Shown piece by piece: positions 5,289-7,323 of a DNA stretch of 7,323 bases. The translations under genes and the position numbers were made by a program. This DNA comes from an uncultured Verrucomicrobiota bacterium (GTDB taxonomy: Bacteria; Verrucomicrobiota; Kiritimatiellia; RFP12; UBA1067). The DNA is taken from positions 1-7,323 of the forward strand of contig CAMZET010000068.1 in NCBI GenBank assembly GCA_947305825.1, in the 5' to 3' direction. Under the pieces are notes generated by a model that was given only the letters and a program-made list of their open reading frames with translations, searched no databases and had not been told where the DNA came from. Positions within the stretch are counted from its first letter, which is position 1, and each line of letters begins with the position of its first letter.

Positions 5289-7323
5289 ATGACAACAGGA
5301 AAAGCACGAATGATAAGCTTGCGCGGCCTTGCCAAGATTGGCGTGGTTCTGTGCTGTGGAATGGCGTACGCTTCGCCGGTGGGCGACGCCATCGGGCCGT
5401 ACGTCGACGGCGGAGAGCTGCCGGGCGCGGTGTCGGTCGTGGTGGACGCGAAGGGGAAGGCGACCGTCGACTGCCGCGGCTACGCAGACCTTGAGGCGAA
5501 AACGCCGATGCGGCCCGACTCGCTCTTCTGGCTGGCCTCCAACACGAAGGCGATCGCCGCCGCCACATTGATGACGCTGGTGGACGAGGGGAAGGTGAAC
5601 CTGGACGATCCCGTGTCGAAGTACCTGCCGGAATTCGCGGACGTGAAGGTGGCGGCGAAGGACGGTCCGCGCGCGCCTGTCCGCCCGATGACGGTGCGGA
5701 TGACGCTCTCGCACATGAGCGGACTGCCGTTTTTCCCCGGAATGCCCATTGACAAGCGGTCGATCGCCGAGCTGGCGCATCTTGCGGCGACCACGCCGCT
5801 GGCGGCCGATCCGGGCGAGCGCTACGCCTACTCCAACTGGGGCATCGACGTGGCGATGGCCGTTGTGGAGAAGGTGACGGGGCGTTCCTTCGCGGCCGTG
5901 ATGAAGGAACGCATCCTCGATCCGCTCGGCATGAAGGACGCGACGTTCGTGCCGTCGGAGGAGCAGATGACGCGCCTCGCCAAGTCCTACAGGCTCTCGG
6001 ACAACCTGAAGCCCAGGGAAATCAAGATCGGCCAGTTCCGCTATCCGTACACGGATTCCACGCGCGAACCCGAGGGCGGCGGCGGACTGTTTGGCACGGC
6101 GGACGACCTGTGCCGCTTCTTCAGGATGCTGGCGGCTGGCGGCACGGCACCGGACGGGCGTCGCATCCTTTCCGAGCAGGCGGTGCGGGAAATGACGCGG
6201 CGGCAGACGCCTGATCGTCCCAAGATCACGTCTTACGGATTTGGCTTGAACGTCAAACCGAATTTCGTGGGGCACGGCGGCGCCTACGGCACGTACGCGG
6301 CGTTCGACCCCCAGACCAAGGCGGTGCGCGTGCTCTGCATCTCGATGTCCGGCACGACCAAGCAACGCACGGCGTTCCAGGCGGCCTGGAACAAGGCCAG
6401 TCTCGCCGACCCGGCGGCGGGCGACGTTACCTACCGCGCAGCGCCCGAGGGCGTGCCAGGGGCGGTGCTCGTGACGGCGGACGCCGATGGCGCGCCGCGT
6501 TTCGAGTGCGTGGGAGAGGCCGCGCCCGGACGGCGGATGGAGCCGGATACGGTCTTCTGGATGGCCTCCAACACGAAAGGCGTCCTCGGCGCGCTCGTGT
6601 TGAACCTTGCCACCGAAGGCAAACTTTCGCTCGACGACCCCGTGGAGAAGTACTTCCCCTCCTGGAAGAACCTCGCCGCCACGAACCGCCCCACCCTGCG
6701 CATGCTGCTCTGCCACACCTCCGGCCTCGCCCGCTTCCCGAAAGCCGATCTGCCGCGTCCCGGCATGGAAGCCCTCGCCGAACGTGCCGCAGAGCAGCCG
6801 CTCGCATACGAGCCAGGCACGAAGTACGTCTACAGCAACTGGGACATCGACGTGGCGGCGGCCATCACGGAAAAGGTGACGGGACGTCCGTTCGACGTGG
6901 AAATGAGGGAGCGCATCCTCAAGCCGCTCGGCATGACGGACACGACGTTCGTCCCCACGGCCGAGCAGGCCACCCGCCGCGCCACCGTCTACAAGCTCTC
7001 CGCAGACAAGCCGCCCCATCCCGAGGAGCCCGTCCGCAAGCTTGTCAACCCCTACCTGCACATTGGCGAACACCCTGAAGCGGGCGGCGGACTCCTCTCC
7101 ACGCCGCAGGACATGATCAAGTTCTTCCAGATGATCGCGCGCGGCGGACGCACCCCGGACGGGAAAATCCTCATCTCCGAACCGCTCATGCGCGCATGGG
7201 CCACAAAGCAGACCCCGCCCGCGATCAAGACCGCCTACAGCTTCGGCATGGCCGTGAACGGCAAGGGCGGCATCTCGCACGGCGGCGCGTGCGGGACCTG
7301 GGGCGAGGCGAACATCAACACGC
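5289..7323 (+). CDS. Secreted tandem-domain serine hydrolase (beta-lactamase/family VIII esterase fold), 3' end outside window
   Basis: The frame is open from ATG 5289 to the window end (678 complete codons, no stop), so the gene is partial. Residues 1-28 form a signal peptide (MTTGKARMISLRGLAKIGVV start, cleavage near AYA|S). Two copies of a PF00144-type catalytic domain follow. Copy 1 (about 44-357) has SNTK at 84-87, YSN at 181-183 and HGG at 329-331. Copy 2 (about 389 onward) has SNTK at 427-430, YSN at 515-517 and HGG at 664-666. These match the nucleophile Ser/Lys, the Tyr general base and the KTG-equivalent of class C beta-lactamases, DD-peptidases and family VIII esterases, so both sites look active. 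This fold covers esterases, amidases, peptidases and beta-lactamases; the substrate cannot be assigned. Beside two glycan enzymes, a role in removing esters from glycans is possible but unproven. Signal peptide and start fit the Shine-Dalgarno at 5276. It shares the reading frame of the upstream gene, 15 codons after its TGA. Confidence 0.92.
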   Translation, partial: MTTGKARMISLRGLAKIGVVLCCGMAYASPVGDAIGPYVDGGELPGAVSVVVDAKGKATVDCRGYADLEAKTPMRPDSLFWLASNTKAIAAATLMTLVDEGKVNLDDPVSKYLPEFADVKVAAKDGPRAPVRPMTVRMTLSHMSGLPFFPGMPIDKRSIAELAHLAATTPLAADPGERYAYSNWGIDVAMAVVEKVTGRSFAAVMKERILDPLGMKDATFVPSEEQMTRLAKSYRLSDNLKPREIKIGQFRYPYTDSTREPEGGGGLFGTADDLCRFFRMLAAGGTAPDGRRILSEQAVREMTRRQTPDRPKITSYGFGLNVKPNFVGHGGAYGTYAAFDPQTKAVRVLCISMSGTTKQRTAFQAAWNKASLADPAAGDVTYRAAPEGVPGAVLVTADADGAPRFECVGEAAPGRRMEPDTVFWMASNTKGVLGALVLNLATEGKLSLDDPVEKYFPSWKNLAATNRPTLRMLLCHTSGLARFPKADLPRPGMEALAERAAEQPLAYEPGTKYVYSNWDIDVAAAITEKVTGRPFDVEMRERILKPLGMTDTTFVPTAEQATRRATVYKLSADKPPHPEEPVRKLVNPYLHIGEHPEAGGGLLSTPQDMIKFFQMIARGGRTPDGKILISEPLMRAWATKQTPPAIKTAYSFGMAVNGKGGISHGGACGTWGEANINT
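5418..6359 (+). repeat. Internal repeat copy 1: first serine hydrolase domain
   Basis: Residues about 44-357 of the serine hydrolase, from LPGAVSVVV to the strand after HGG (CISMSG). It aligns with the second copy at about 335-345 residues distance. In hand-aligned parts, 23 of 43 residues match around the SNTK motif and 35 of 51 match from YSN onward. Copy 1 has about eight more residues before its SHMSG motif (around 118-139) than copy 2. Confidence 0.85.
6453..7323 (+). repeat. Internal repeat copy 2: second serine hydrolase domain (cut by window end)
   Basis: Residues about 389-678 of the serine hydrolase, from VPGAVLVTA through SNTK, YSN and HGG. It has no signal peptide of its own and is joined to copy 1 by a linker of about 30 residues (about 358-388). 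The window ends just past the HGG motif, so the last strands and helix of this copy are missing, and whether a third copy or another domain follows is unknown. Confidence 0.85.

Noticed and set aside
5241..5289. GH99-like and serine hydrolase genes are in the same frame with 15 stop-free codons between, suggesting read-through fusion.
   Set aside because: The downstream protein has its own good ribosome binding site and signal peptide, so a fusion would place a signal peptide in the middle of a protein; the shared frame has a one-in-three chance.
5259..7280. A 673-codon open frame on the minus strand opposite the serine hydrolase gene.
   Set aside because: The + frame encodes a complete signal peptide and two sets of catalytic motifs; the minus frame gives an arginine/histidine-rich protein with no recognisable domain, as expected opposite a GC-rich gene.

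Overview
The window is about 7.3 kb of tightly packed bacterial DNA. It holds five protein-coding genes, all on the + strand, with no RNA genes, mobile elements or CRISPR. Two genes are cut by the window edges: the first lacks its 5' end and the last runs off the 3' end. Spacings between neighbours are -4, 46, -4 and 45 bases, and I see no terminator between them, so the block could be one operon or two closely stacked units.

Layout: (1) 1-645 is the C-terminal cytoplasmic part of a HisKA_3-type sensor histidine kinase. (2) 642-1286 is its NarL/FixJ-type response regulator, starting inside an ATGA overlap. (3) 1333-3015 is a secreted GH32 (fructanase/levanase/invertase-like) enzyme with the complete catalytic triad and an N-terminal accessory domain. 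(4) 3012-5243 is a secreted GH71/GH99-like TIM-barrel protein with a large domain apparently inserted in the barrel and a C-terminal CBM9-like domain; it starts on a GTG inside a GTGA overlap. (5) 5289 to the window end is a secreted serine hydrolase of the beta-lactamase/esterase fold (PF00144) that contains two tandem copies of the whole catalytic domain, each with intact SxxK, YxN and HGG motifs.

Organism: the kinase style (HisKA_3 with a conserved tryptophan/proline/arginine/asparagine/aspartate stretch after the H-box), the DUF4980-like/GH32 arrangement, the GH99-like plus CBM9-like protein, and high GC (about 70-77% in sampled lines of most genes) together suggest a PVC-group bacterium of the Lentisphaerae/Kiritimatiellae/Verrucomicrobia type, plausibly from a gut or other polysaccharide-rich habitat. 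This is inference from family resemblance; there is no phylogenetic marker gene in the window.

How the genes may work together: a membrane sensor and its DNA-binding partner stand directly before three exported, carbohydrate-related enzymes, which looks like a small, locally regulated glycan-use locus without SusC/SusD genes in view. GH32 would cut fructosyl linkages. The GH99-like protein would bind and perhaps cut another glycan. The double serine hydrolase might remove ester groups or act on an unrelated ester, amide or peptidoglycan substrate. The GH32 gene is clearly poorer in GC (about 48-53% in sampled lines) than its neighbours, so it may have a separate origin. The points most worth a second look are the two-fold hydrolase, the barrel insertion in the GH99-like protein, and the composition break around GH32.
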